NCBI GenBank assembly: GCA_938016505.1
Contig: CALLWN010000137.1
Span: 1-6,062, forward strand
From: an uncultured Sphingomonadaceae bacterium
GTDB taxonomy: Bacteria; Pseudomonadota; Alphaproteobacteria; Sphingomonadales; Sphingomonadaceae
DNA: 6,062 nucleotides
Direction: 5' to 3'
A program made the position numbers and the translations under genes. A model generated the notes under the pieces. It ran no database searches, had not been told where the DNA came from, and worked only from the letters and a program-made list of their open reading frames with translations. Positions 1 through 5,976 of the stretch are shown in pieces (positions within the stretch are counted from its first letter, which is position 1; the number at the start of each line of letters is the position of its first letter).

Positions 1-1041
<1,041 letters not shown>

Positions 1042-1081
1042 GGGCGCACCTCGCGCTGGCGCTGATGCCTTGACCGGCAGG

Positions 1082-1099
1082 GGGCGTATGACTATGCCC
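1082..1099 (+). other. Small hairpin downstream of mutM
   Basis: GGGCGTA (1082-1088) can pair with TATGCCC (1093-1099) over a TGAC loop, giving 7 bp including one G-U wobble on the plus-strand RNA. It lies 40 bp past the mutM stop. No T-run follows, so it is not a classical intrinsic terminator by itself. It could slow polymerase or protect the mutM 3' end together with the next hairpin. Confidence 0.35.
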
Positions 1100-1109
1100 G
1101 GCGCTGTCT

Positions 1110-1131
1110 CGCGCAGGGGCTCCTCTGCGCG
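1110..1131 (+). terminator. GC-rich hairpin in the mutM-rpsT spacer (possible mutM terminator or S20 leader structure)
   Basis: CGCGCAGGG (1110-1118) pairs with CCTCTGCGCG (1122-1131) as a 9-bp stem (one G-U wobble) around a 4-nt loop. This is the strongest local structure between mutM and rpsT. It ends 28 nt before the rpsT ATG and 12 nt before the GGAG that serves rpsT. The lack of a downstream T-tract argues against a strong intrinsic terminator, so a 5'-leader structure in the rpsT mRNA is the alternative. Confidence 0.35.
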
Positions 1132-1159
1132 GCCCGTTACTTCGGAGTGATTGGACCAC

Positions 1160-1429
1160 ATGGCGAATTCCCCCTCGGCCGAGAAGCGCATCCGCCGCAA
1201 TGCGCGCCGCGCGGCCGTGAACAAGGCCCGCAAGTCGCGGATCCGGACCTTTGTGAAGCGGGTCGAATCGGCGATCGAATCGGGTGCGCGGGCGGAGGCG
1301 ATGGTGGCGTTGGCGGCTGCCCAGCCCGAGCTTATGCGGGGCGTGTCGCGCGGGGTTTTGCACCGGAACACCGTATCGCGCAAAATTTCGCGCCTTTCGA
1401 AGCGGATCGCTGCACTTCCTGAAGCCTGA
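1160..1429 (+). CDS. rpsT: 30S ribosomal protein S20
   Basis: Small basic protein of the 30S subunit that binds 16S rRNA early in assembly. The 89-aa product is of normal family length and very rich in Lys and Arg. It shows the family core: [14 protein letters not shown] at the start, [16 protein letters not shown] at about 21-36, then [31 protein letters not shown] in the C-terminal half (quoted as successive helical segments). The ATG at 1160 gives the canonical MANS N-terminus. An in-frame TTG at 1151 would add MDH. The only Shine-Dalgarno-like element, GGAG at 1144-1147, lies 12 nt from the ATG but 3 nt from the TTG. Neither spacing is ideal. Synteny upstream of dnaA is typical for alphaproteobacteria. 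Confidence 0.96.
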   Translation: MANSPSAEKRIRRNARRAAVNKARKSRIRTFVKRVESAIESGARAEAMVALAAAQPELMRGVSRGVLHRNTVSRKISRLSKRIAALPEA

Positions 1430-1442
1430 CTCCGGTTTCGGC

Positions 1443-1488
1443 CAGAGCGTCGTCACGCGGGCGCCGGTCGGCCCAGGCCCGCGCTCTG
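1443..1488 (+). terminator. Candidate rpsT terminator (GC-rich interrupted stem-loop)
   Basis: Starting 13 bp after the rpsT stop, CAGAG (1443-1447) can pair with CTCTG (1484-1488) as an outer stem, and CGCGGGC (1456-1462) with GCCCGCG (1477-1483) as a 7-bp inner stem with a 14-nt loop. An alternative fold pairs CAGAGCG (1443-1449) with CGCTCTG (1482-1488). Position and stability fit an end-of-transcript structure, but the following bases (TCATATCCTGTTC) hold only scattered T residues, so termination efficiency is uncertain. Confidence 0.45.
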
Positions 1489-1520
1489 TCATATCCTGTT
1501 CATCGAACTGTCATGTGGCT

Positions 1521-1530
1521 CGCGCGCGCG
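1521..1530. repeat. (CG)5 alternating purine-pyrimidine tract
   Basis: Ten bases of pure CG alternation lie between rpsT and the AT-rich island. Such tracts can adopt Z-DNA under negative supercoiling. In a GC-rich genome this length is not rare, so no function is claimed. Confidence 0.3.
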
Positions 1531-1580
1531 ATGGGGGCGCATTTCGGCCGGATTCAGCCGGTTGAGACCGAGAGCTGAGA

Positions 1581-1693
1581 GGTTGACACGGCTCCCGATT
1601 CGCCTCGATGCAATCGGAATGTCATATTTTATCAGCGATATTTCAGCGGCTTATCGAATAAGCTCGGTTCCCGAACGGGTTGGGCTGTCAACC
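1581..1693. repeat. 8-bp inverted repeat GGTTGACA / TGTCAACC bracketing the AT-rich island
   Basis: GGTTGACA at 1581-1588 and its exact reverse complement TGTCAACC at 1686-1693 are separated by 97 bp, and the most AT-rich stretch of the window lies between them. The left copy contains the -35-like TTGACA. The geometry fits a pair of divergent binding half-sites for a DNA-looping regulator, or a divergent promoter pair, but a chance match of this length within about 100 bp is not negligible. Confidence 0.35.
1649..1663. promoter_or_regulatory. Perfect dyad GCTTAT-CGA-ATAAGC (candidate operator)
   Basis: Six-base arms with a 3-bp centre form a near-palindrome in the AT-rich island upstream of dnaA. 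As DNA it resembles a dimeric repressor site. As RNA it would be only a weak hairpin. The half-site TTATCGAAT resembles a DnaA box only in its first five bases, so a DnaA site is not claimed. Confidence 0.35.
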
Positions 1694-1824
1694 GAATTAT
1701 TTGCAGTTTCGTGAATTTCTGGCCCTTGCCGGCGCCGTCCGGAGTTTGTTTTAGTGAGCAACGCCGGGCTGCGGGGCCGAGTCTGAAAGGGCAAGGTTCC
1801 GACTCAGGGTCCGGTTCCACGAAC
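1665..1824. repeat. Two copies of CGGTTCC(A)CGAAC upstream of dnaA
   Basis: CGGTTCCCGAAC at 1665-1676 and CGGTTCCACGAAC at 1812-1824 differ by one inserted A. Each is a GTTC...GAAC dyad. A third partial copy, GGTTCC, is at 1795-1800. The spacing does not match the alphaproteobacterial LexA box GTTC-N7-GTTC. It may be an uncharacterised operator or chance in this GC-rich DNA. Confidence 0.25.
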
Positions 1825-1878
1825 ACAGGGCAGAAGCGGGGCGGGTCGGATCGCCAAAACCCGTTCTGAAAATACCAC

Positions 1879-1898
1879 CCACCGAGACGACTCGGTGG
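1879..1898. other. Perfect 8-bp hairpin CCACCGAG-ACGA-CTCGGTGG
   Basis: Eight consecutive Watson-Crick pairs close a 4-nt loop, one of the tightest perfect hairpins in the window. A GANTC site (1889-1893) spans the loop and right arm. There is no T-tract on either side (on the plus strand it is followed by CCTGGACAAG), so it is unlikely to be an intrinsic terminator. It may be a dnaA leader structure, if transcription starts further upstream, or a protein-binding dyad. Confidence 0.45.
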
Positions 1899-2060
1899 CC
1901 TGGACAAGTTTGTGCCGGCTTTTGGGCGGCGGATGAGGAGGCGAGCGAACGATGCGAGGGGACAGGACAGGCCGAGGCGAACAGGCAGGGCACCCGATGC
2001 CTCAAGGGCACGAAGGCTGCAGATGTGTGGCCATCAGCTGGACCGGTGCCCTGGCAGCGA

Positions 2061-2141
2061 GGCCGGCCATGCCGGAGGTCGGCTTCGGGCTTCGCAGCGC
2101 GCGCTGAAAGCCAGCCAGTCCCATGGCTGGCCATGCCAGCC
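2061..2141 (+). repeat. Duplicated palindrome GGCYGGCCATGCCRG in the dnaA leader
   Basis: GGCCGGCCATGCCGG (2061-2075) and GGCTGGCCATGCCAG (2125-2139) match at 13 of 15 positions. Each folds as a short stem around a CAT loop: CCGGC/GCCGG in the first copy, and GGCTGGC/GCCAGCC (7 bp, 2125-2131 with 2135-2141) in the second. The two differences are paired with each other in the stem (C-G becomes T-A), so the structure is kept. They lie about 100 and 35 nt before the dnaA ATG. Confidence 0.45.
2110..2131 (+). other. Alternative leader hairpin GCCAGCCA-loop-TGGCTGGC, exclusive with the 2125-2141 hairpin
   Basis: GCCAGCCA (2110-2117) pairs perfectly over 8 bp with TGGCTGGC (2124-2131) around a 6-nt loop. 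The right arm is also the left arm of the 2125-2141 hairpin, so the two cannot form together. This is the arrangement expected of a two-state leader, 44 nt before the dnaA start, but whether it is transcribed and switches is not shown. Confidence 0.4.
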
Positions 2142-2160
2142 CTTGTCCCCTCTCGAGATT

Positions 2161-2166
2161 GGAGTC
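2161..2166 (+). promoter_or_regulatory. dnaA ribosome binding site overlapping a GANTC site
   Basis: GGAG at 2161-2164 is the best Shine-Dalgarno match before the chosen dnaA ATG, with an 11-nt spacer, slightly longer than ideal. The bases 2162-2166 also form a GANTC site. This element is the main reason for choosing the 2176 start over the ATG at 2245, which has only a weak AGG in front of it. Confidence 0.5.
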
Positions 2167-2175
2167 CGTTTCCTG

Positions 2176-3636
2176 ATGCCGTACCACGGGCAGCCATTTC
2201 CTGTCTCCGCGCAGAACGACCCCTTGTCAGCAGCCAGGTCGCCCATGCGGGCCGCCATCGGGGCGGACACCGGGATCGAGCTGGCGGGGTTTGCCGCGGC
2301 CAAGCAGGCGCTGCGCCGGTCGATCGGCGCCGAGGACTTTGCCAGCTGGCTCGAACCGTTGGCACTGCGCCGGATCGATGGCGACTGCGCCGTGCTCGAA
2401 ATGCCATCCCGCTTCATGGCCGACTGGGTGAAGAGCCACTTCGGCGACTCCATCACGGCTGCGCTCGCCGAGCGGATCGAGGGCGTTGCGCAGATCCGCG
2501 TTGAAGCGGGCCCTGGTGGGCCACCCGCGACAGGCCCTGCCTCGACGGCCGCGACCCACGGCAGCGACCGGAGCCCGGCGGCGGCTTCGGAAACGGTCGG
2601 CCTGCCCGCCTTCGAGCCCCGCTACAGCTTCGACCAGTTCGTGACCGGCAAGTCGAACGAACTTGCCATCAATGCGGCCCAGACGCTCGCCAATGCCGTG
2701 GGACAAGGCCAGTCTGCCGGCTTTAACCCGCTGTTCCTCCACGGGCCCACCGGCCTCGGCAAGACCCACCTGATGCACGCCATCGGCCAGAGCGTGATGA
2801 CGCGGCTGCCCGGCGCGCGCATCGTCTATCTGTCGGCCGAACGCTTCATGGTCGAGTTTCTGGCAGCGCTTCGCGAGCGCGAGACGATCCGCTTCAAGCA
2901 ACGGCTGCGCTCGGCGGATCTCCTCATGATCGACGATGTCCAGTTCATCGCGGGGAAGGAATCGACCCAGGAAGAGTTTTTCCACACCATGAACGAGATC
3001 ATCGGCGCCGGGCGGTGGCTGGTGATTTCGGCCGACCGGAGTCCTCAGAACCTCGAGGGGATCGAAAGCCGCATCCAGTCGCGCCTCGCCTGGGGACTGG
3101 TCGCCGACATCAACCCGGCCGACTATGAGCTCAGGCTCAACATCCTGAAAGCCAAGGTGGCCGCCATGCCAGCGGCCGACGTGCCCGACCCGGTGGTGGA
3201 GTTTCTGGCCCGGCGGATCGTCGCCAATGTCCGCGAACTCGAGGGCGCGCTCAACCGGGTCATCGCCTATGCCAATCTGACCGGGCGGCCGGTCGATGTC
3301 GATTTCGCCCGCGAGGTGCTGGCCGACCTGCTGCGGGCCCATACCAGGAAGCTCACCATCGACGACATCCAGCGCCGGGTGGCGGAACATTACCGGCTGA
3401 AGCTGAACGATCTCGTCTCCCCGCGCCGGGCGCGCGAGGTGGCGCGGCCGCGCCAGGTCGCCATGTATCTCGCCAAGCAGCTCACCCCGCGCTCGCTTCC
3501 CGAGATCGGCCGGCGCTTCGGCGGGCGCGACCACACGACCGTCATGCACGCCGTCAAGCGGATCGAGGAACTGCGCGCGCAGGACCACGAGCTCGACCGC
3601 GACATCCAGCACCTCAAACGCGTGCTCGACGGCTGA
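2176..3636 (+). CDS. dnaA: Chromosomal replication initiator protein DnaA
   Basis: AAA+ ATPase that binds DnaA boxes, unwinds the origin and helps load the helicase. The 486-aa product shows all domains. Domain I spans about 35-105 ([16 protein letters not shown], then a motif ending in WVKSHFG), followed by a short Ala/Pro/Gly-rich domain II at about 110-145. The AAA+ core has [15 protein letters not shown] at 150-164, Walker [10 protein letters not shown] at 190-198, Walker B LLMIDD at 249-254, sensor I ISADR at 284-288, the arginine-containing SRIQSRL at 298-304 and sensor [12 protein letters not shown] at 352-361. The DNA-binding domain IV carries [11 protein letters not shown] at 424-434 and the DnaA signature [12 protein letters not shown] at 449-460. 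The start is chosen by GGAG at 2161. The ATG at 2245 (463 aa) is a real alternative. The frame is open back to 1912, but that part looks non-coding. It converges on the ALDH gene. Confidence 0.98.
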   Translation: MPYHGQPFPVSAQNDPLSAARSPMRAAIGADTGIELAGFAAAKQALRRSIGAEDFASWLEPLALRRIDGDCAVLEMPSRFMADWVKSHFGDSITAALAERIEGVAQIRVEAGPGGPPATGPASTAATHGSDRSPAAASETVGLPAFEPRYSFDQFVTGKSNELAINAAQTLANAVGQGQSAGFNPLFLHGPTGLGKTHLMHAIGQSVMTRLPGARIVYLSAERFMVEFLAALRERETIRFKQRLRSADLLMIDDVQFIAGKESTQEEFFHTMNEIIGAGRWLVISADRSPQNLEGIESRIQSRLAWGLVADINPADYELRLNILKAKVAAMPAADVPDPVVEFLARRIVANVRELEGALNRVIAYANLTGRPVDVDFAREVLADLLRAHTRKLTIDDIQRRVAEHYRLKLNDLVSPRRAREVARPRQVAMYLAKQLTPRSLPEIGRRFGGRDHTTVMHAVKRIEELRAQDHELDRDIQHLKRVLDG

Positions 3637-3647
3637 CCCCCCGGGGC

Positions 3648-3662
3648 GTGCCGTCAAGGCAC
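3648..3662. terminator. Short hairpin between convergent dnaA and ALDH genes (candidate bidirectional terminator)
   Basis: GTGCC (3648-3652) and GGCAC (3658-3662) form a 5-bp stem around GTCAA, preceded by a GGGGC and followed by CCCGC that can extend it with a bulge. It occupies most of the 31-bp gap between the two stop codons. There is no T-tract on either side, so Rho-dependent ends or read-through remain possible. Confidence 0.4.
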
Positions 3663-3667
3663 CCGCG

Positions 3668-5119
3668 TCACGGCTTCAGTTCGCGCGCGAGCGCCTTCCT
3701 GGTCTTCTCGCCATAGGGCGGGCGGAACCCGGCGAGGCCGGCGACATCGAGCTTCGGCTGGCGGTAGACCGCCTTCGGGTGACTGAAGGTCCTGAAGCCG
3801 TCATGCCCATGGTAATTGCCCATGCCCGATGGGCCGATGCCACCGAACGGCAGATCCTCGGCCGCGACATGGAAGATGACATCGTTGATGGTGACACCGC
3901 CCGAGATGGTGCGGTCGAGCACGCGCCGTTCCTCGGCGGCATCGGTGCCGAACCAGTAGAGCCCGAGCGGCCGGTCGCGGCCATTGATGCGCGCGATCGC
4001 CTCGTCGATCGTCTGGTAGCGGACGATGGGGAGAAGGGGCCCGAAAATCTCCTCCTGCATCACCGTCATGTCGTCGGTCACGTCGGCGAGGAGGATGAGC
4101 GGCATCTTGTTGGTATTCTGCTTCGTGAAGTCCTCGCCGGCCGGGTTCACTTCGATGACGCGCGCTCCCTTGGCGGCCGCATCGGCCACATGGGCGTCCA
4201 GCCGGTCGCGGTGCCGCTTCGAGATGACGCTGGTGTAGTCGGGGTTGACAAGCATCGTCGGATACATGGCCGCTGTTGCGACCTTGAGCCCGTCGATGAT
4301 CTCGGCCTCCTTCTCGGCCGGTACCAGAAGCCAGTCCGGCGCGAGGCAGATCTGGCCGGCGTTCATGAGCTTGCCCATGGCGATCCGCTGGGTCGCCTGG
4401 GCGATATCGGCCGAGCGCGAGACGATTGTGGGCGATTTGCCGCCAAGCTCGAGGGTGACGGGCACGAGATTCCTGGCGGCTGCTGCCATCACGTGGCGGC
4501 CGACGGCGGTCGCGCCGGTGAAGATGAGATGGTCGAAGGCAAGACCCGAGAAGGCCTTGCCGATCTCCGGACCGCCGGTCACAACGGCCACCTCGGCCGG
4601 GTCGAAGGCTTCGGCAATCGCGCGCGCCATGAGCTCGGAGGTCGCCGGGGTGAACTCGGAGGGCTTGATCATCGCCCGGTTGCCGGCGGCCAGCACGTTG
4701 GCAAGCGGCGCGAAGGTCAGGTTGACCGGGAAATTCCACGGCGAGATGATCCCGACAACCCCCTTGGGCACCCACTCGACATGGGCACGCCCGCCGAGAA
4801 GGCCGAGCGGGAAGTCGAGCCGGCGGCGCTCGGGCTTCATCCAGCGCTCGACATGGGCAAGCGCATGCTTCAGCGGTTTGACCGAAGCCATGATGTCGGT
4901 CATCAGCGACTGCTCGGCCGAGCGGTGGCCGAAATCGTCGGAGAGCGCCTTCACGAAGCCGTCGGCATGGCGAATCACCAGGTCGACGGCGCGGCGCAAC
5001 CGATCCTTGCGCGCATCAGCCGAGACCGGCAGTTCAGCAGTGAAGGCCGCCTTCTGCCGGTGCAGCAGATCCTCCATCTGCCCGATGTCGCGGGCGAGCG
5101 CGTCGGCAATCACGTTCAT
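3668..5119 (-). CDS. NAD(P)-dependent aldehyde dehydrogenase, coniferyl aldehyde dehydrogenase-like
   Basis: Oxidises an aldehyde to the acid via a thiohemiacetal. The 483-aa product has the full ALDH set: oxyanion-hole N129 in SPWNFP, cofactor-binding K152 in KPSE, general base E224 in LELGGKSP, catalytic C258 in NAGQICLAPD, and E357-F359 in EEIFGP. LPFGGIGPSGMG at 423-434 is the conserved C-terminal loop. The N-terminal region (HRQKAAF near 20-26, DDFGHRS at 61-67, HVERWMKPERR at 89-99) resembles the coniferyl-aldehyde-dehydrogenase (CalB) branch, close to class-3 ALDHs. The substrate is inferred from resemblance only, and no lignin-monomer pathway genes are visible. The ATG at 5119 is supported by AGGAGG 7 nt upstream (plus 5127-5132). 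It is downstream of the SDR gene by 86 bp on the same strand, probably co-transcribed, and converges on dnaA. Confidence 0.9.
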   Translation of the reverse strand: MNVIADALARDIGQMEDLLHRQKAAFTAELPVSADARKDRLRRAVDLVIRHADGFVKALSDDFGHRSAEQSLMTDIMASVKPLKHALAHVERWMKPERRRLDFPLGLLGGRAHVEWVPKGVVGIISPWNFPVNLTFAPLANVLAAGNRAMIKPSEFTPATSELMARAIAEAFDPAEVAVVTGGPEIGKAFSGLAFDHLIFTGATAVGRHVMAAAARNLVPVTLELGGKSPTIVSRSADIAQATQRIAMGKLMNAGQICLAPDWLLVPAEKEAEIIDGLKVATAAMYPTMLVNPDYTSVISKRHRDRLDAHVADAAAKGARVIEVNPAGEDFTKQNTNKMPLILLADVTDDMTVMQEEIFGPLLPIVRYQTIDEAIARINGRDRPLGLYWFGTDAAEERRVLDRTISGGVTINDVIFHVAAEDLPFGGIGPSGMGNYHGHDGFRTFSHPKAVYRQPKLDVAGLAGFRPPYGEKTRKALARELKP

Positions 5120-5205
5120 GGCCGCTCCTCCTCGCTGCGCAACATAGGCGCGCCGGACCGTCTGGCAAGCGCCCGGCCGGCAGCCGCACACCGGCTCCGG
5201 CCGGC
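5120..5205 (-). other. 86-bp SDR-ALDH spacer with CCGGCCGG inverted pair and strong ALDH ribosome binding site
   Basis: CCGGCCGG occurs at 5173-5180 and 5197-5204. Being self-complementary, the two copies can pair as an 8-bp stem with a 16-nt loop just after the SDR stop. This could partly terminate or stabilise the upstream mRNA. No T-tract follows on the minus strand. The AGGAGG for the ALDH lies at plus 5127-5132. I see no convincing internal promoter. Confidence 0.4.
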
Positions 5206-5976
5206 TCAGACGATGGTGGCGCCGCCGTCGATCACGAAACCCTGGCCGGGGGTGAAGGCGCCGGCCCTCGACGCGAGAAAGACGGCGAGGCCCGCGATCT
5301 CGTCGGGCTGGCCGATCCGCTTCAGTGCCGAACCTGAGGTCGCCTGGGCGAGGATCTCGGGGTTCTCCCAGAGCGCCCGGGCGAAGTCCGTCTGGATGAG
5401 ACCGGGGCAGATCGCATTGACCGTCACCCCGCGCGGCCCGAATTCGGCGGCATAGTTGCGCACCAGCTGAAGGTCGGCGGCCTTCGAGACATTGTAGGCG
5501 CCGATGACGGTCGAAGCCTTGAGCCCGCCGATTGACGAGATGACGATGATCGCGCCCGCGCCCCGCTCAAGCATCTGGGGTGCAAGCATCTGGATGAGCC
5601 AGTGGTTGGAGACGACATTGTTCATGAGGATCTTCACGAACTGCTCGTCGGCAATCCCCGCCATCGGCCCGAAATAGGGGTTGGAGGCTGCATTGCAGAC
5701 GAGCGCTGTCACCTTGCCGAAGCGCGCCATCGCGAAGTCAGCCAGCGCCTGCAACTCCTCCTTGGAAGAGATGTTGGCCGGGCAGGAGACGGCGGCCTCC
5801 CGCCCCACGGCGGCGTTGATTTCTGCAACCGCGGCAGCGCAGGCGTCCGCCTTGCGGCTGGACACCACGACTTGCGCGCCATGTTCGGCCATGCGGTGGG
5901 CAATCGCCTTGCCGATCCCGCGCGACGAGCCGGTGACAACGGCCACCTGCCCCGTCATGTCGAAGAGATTGCCCAT
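5206..5976 (-). CDS. Classical short-chain dehydrogenase/reductase (DHRS4-like SDR)
   Basis: NAD(P)-dependent oxidoreductase with a Rossmann fold. The 256-aa length is typical of classical SDRs. Cofactor motif TGSSRGIG is at 15-22, and VVVSSRK at 36-42 has an Arg after the second beta strand, which favours NADP(H). NAAS is at 95-98, and the catalytic tetrad is N120, S148, Y161 and K165 (YNVSK at 161-165). PGLIQTDF is at 191-198, and the C-terminal FVIDGG at 247-252 is the usual SDR ending. NAASNPYFG and the PGLIQTDFARALW stretch resemble animal DHRS4 carbonyl/retinol reductases and related bacterial SDRs of unknown substrate. The ATG at 5976 is chosen because GGAGG lies 7 nt upstream (plus 5984-5988). 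Longer in-frame starts lack this and add a non-homologous tail. It precedes the ALDH gene and could feed it an aldehyde, but that is inference. Confidence 0.92.
   Translation of the reverse strand: MGNLFDMTGQVAVVTGSSRGIGKAIAHRMAEHGAQVVVSSRKADACAAAVAEINAAVGREAAVSCPANISSKEELQALADFAMARFGKVTALVCNAASNPYFGPMAGIADEQFVKILMNNVVSNHWLIQMLAPQMLERGAGAIIVISSIGGLKASTVIGAYNVSKAADLQLVRNYAAEFGPRGVTVNAICPGLIQTDFARALWENPEILAQATSGSALKRIGQPDEIAGLAVFLASRAGAFTPGQGFVIDGGATIV

Larger units (their letters stand above)
1430..2175. promoter_or_regulatory. Long non-coding rpsT-dnaA interval, probable dnaA regulatory region with GANTC cluster
   Basis: No credible protein is encoded here on either strand. Frames that stay open do so because of high GC and give low-complexity Arg/Pro-rich translations. 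Seven GANTC sites are present: 1428-1432, 1551-1555, 1597-1601, 1779-1783, 1801-1805, 1889-1893 and 2162-2166. In alphaproteobacteria GANTC is the CcrM methylation site, and dnaA transcription in Caulobacter is known to depend on methylation of such a site. A TTGACA at 1583-1588 resembles a -35 box, but no good -10 lies 16-18 bp downstream. A weaker pair is TTGCCG 1726-1731 with TTTTAG 1749-1754. The segment 1611-1660 is about 64% A+T in an otherwise GC-rich window. That this interval controls dnaA is inference from position and site content. Confidence 0.55.

Noticed and set aside
1665..1824. LexA (SOS) boxes from the GTTC/GAAC dyads
   Set aside because: The alphaproteobacterial LexA site is the direct repeat GTTC-N7-GTTC. 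Here the GTTC and GAAC halves are inverted with 2-3 bp spacing.
1560..1900. Chromosomal origin of replication upstream of dnaA
   Set aside because: The AT-rich island and proximity to dnaA are suggestive, but scanning both strands for TTATNCACA-like boxes gave only poor matches (TTATTTGCA at about 1698 with two mismatches, TTATCAGCG with three). In many alphaproteobacteria the origin is not beside dnaA. GC-skew analysis of the whole chromosome would decide.
1632..1907. 91-residue reading frame on the minus strand between rpsT and dnaA
   Set aside because: It starts with TTG, has no ribosome binding site, overlaps the hairpin and AT-rich elements, and its product resembles nothing I recognise.
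1912..2175. N-terminal extension of DnaA from a GTG at 1912
   Set aside because: The frame is open but the 88 extra residues are Arg/Gly/Ala-rich with Cys and no resemblance to DnaA. The stretch is full of dyads, and a Shine-Dalgarno is present before 2176.
2189..2198. Non-canonical Walker A (GPTGLGKTH) in DnaA as a sign of a divergent paralogue
   Set aside because: The second position of the DnaA Walker A varies among bacteria, and all essential Lys/Thr and later motifs are intact, so this is normal variation. The codons for the motif are near 2743-2769; this entry concerns the protein motif at residues 190-198.
2227..3657. 476-residue minus-strand frame opposite dnaA
   Set aside because: It is an antisense shadow of a confidently identified dnaA; composition is that of reversed codons, and there is no ribosome binding site or motif.
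3779..5455. 558-residue plus-strand frame opposite the ALDH gene
   Set aside because: It is an antisense shadow of ALDH and SDR coding sequence in high-GC DNA. The product is His/Gly/Asp-rich with no domain, and it crosses two genes.
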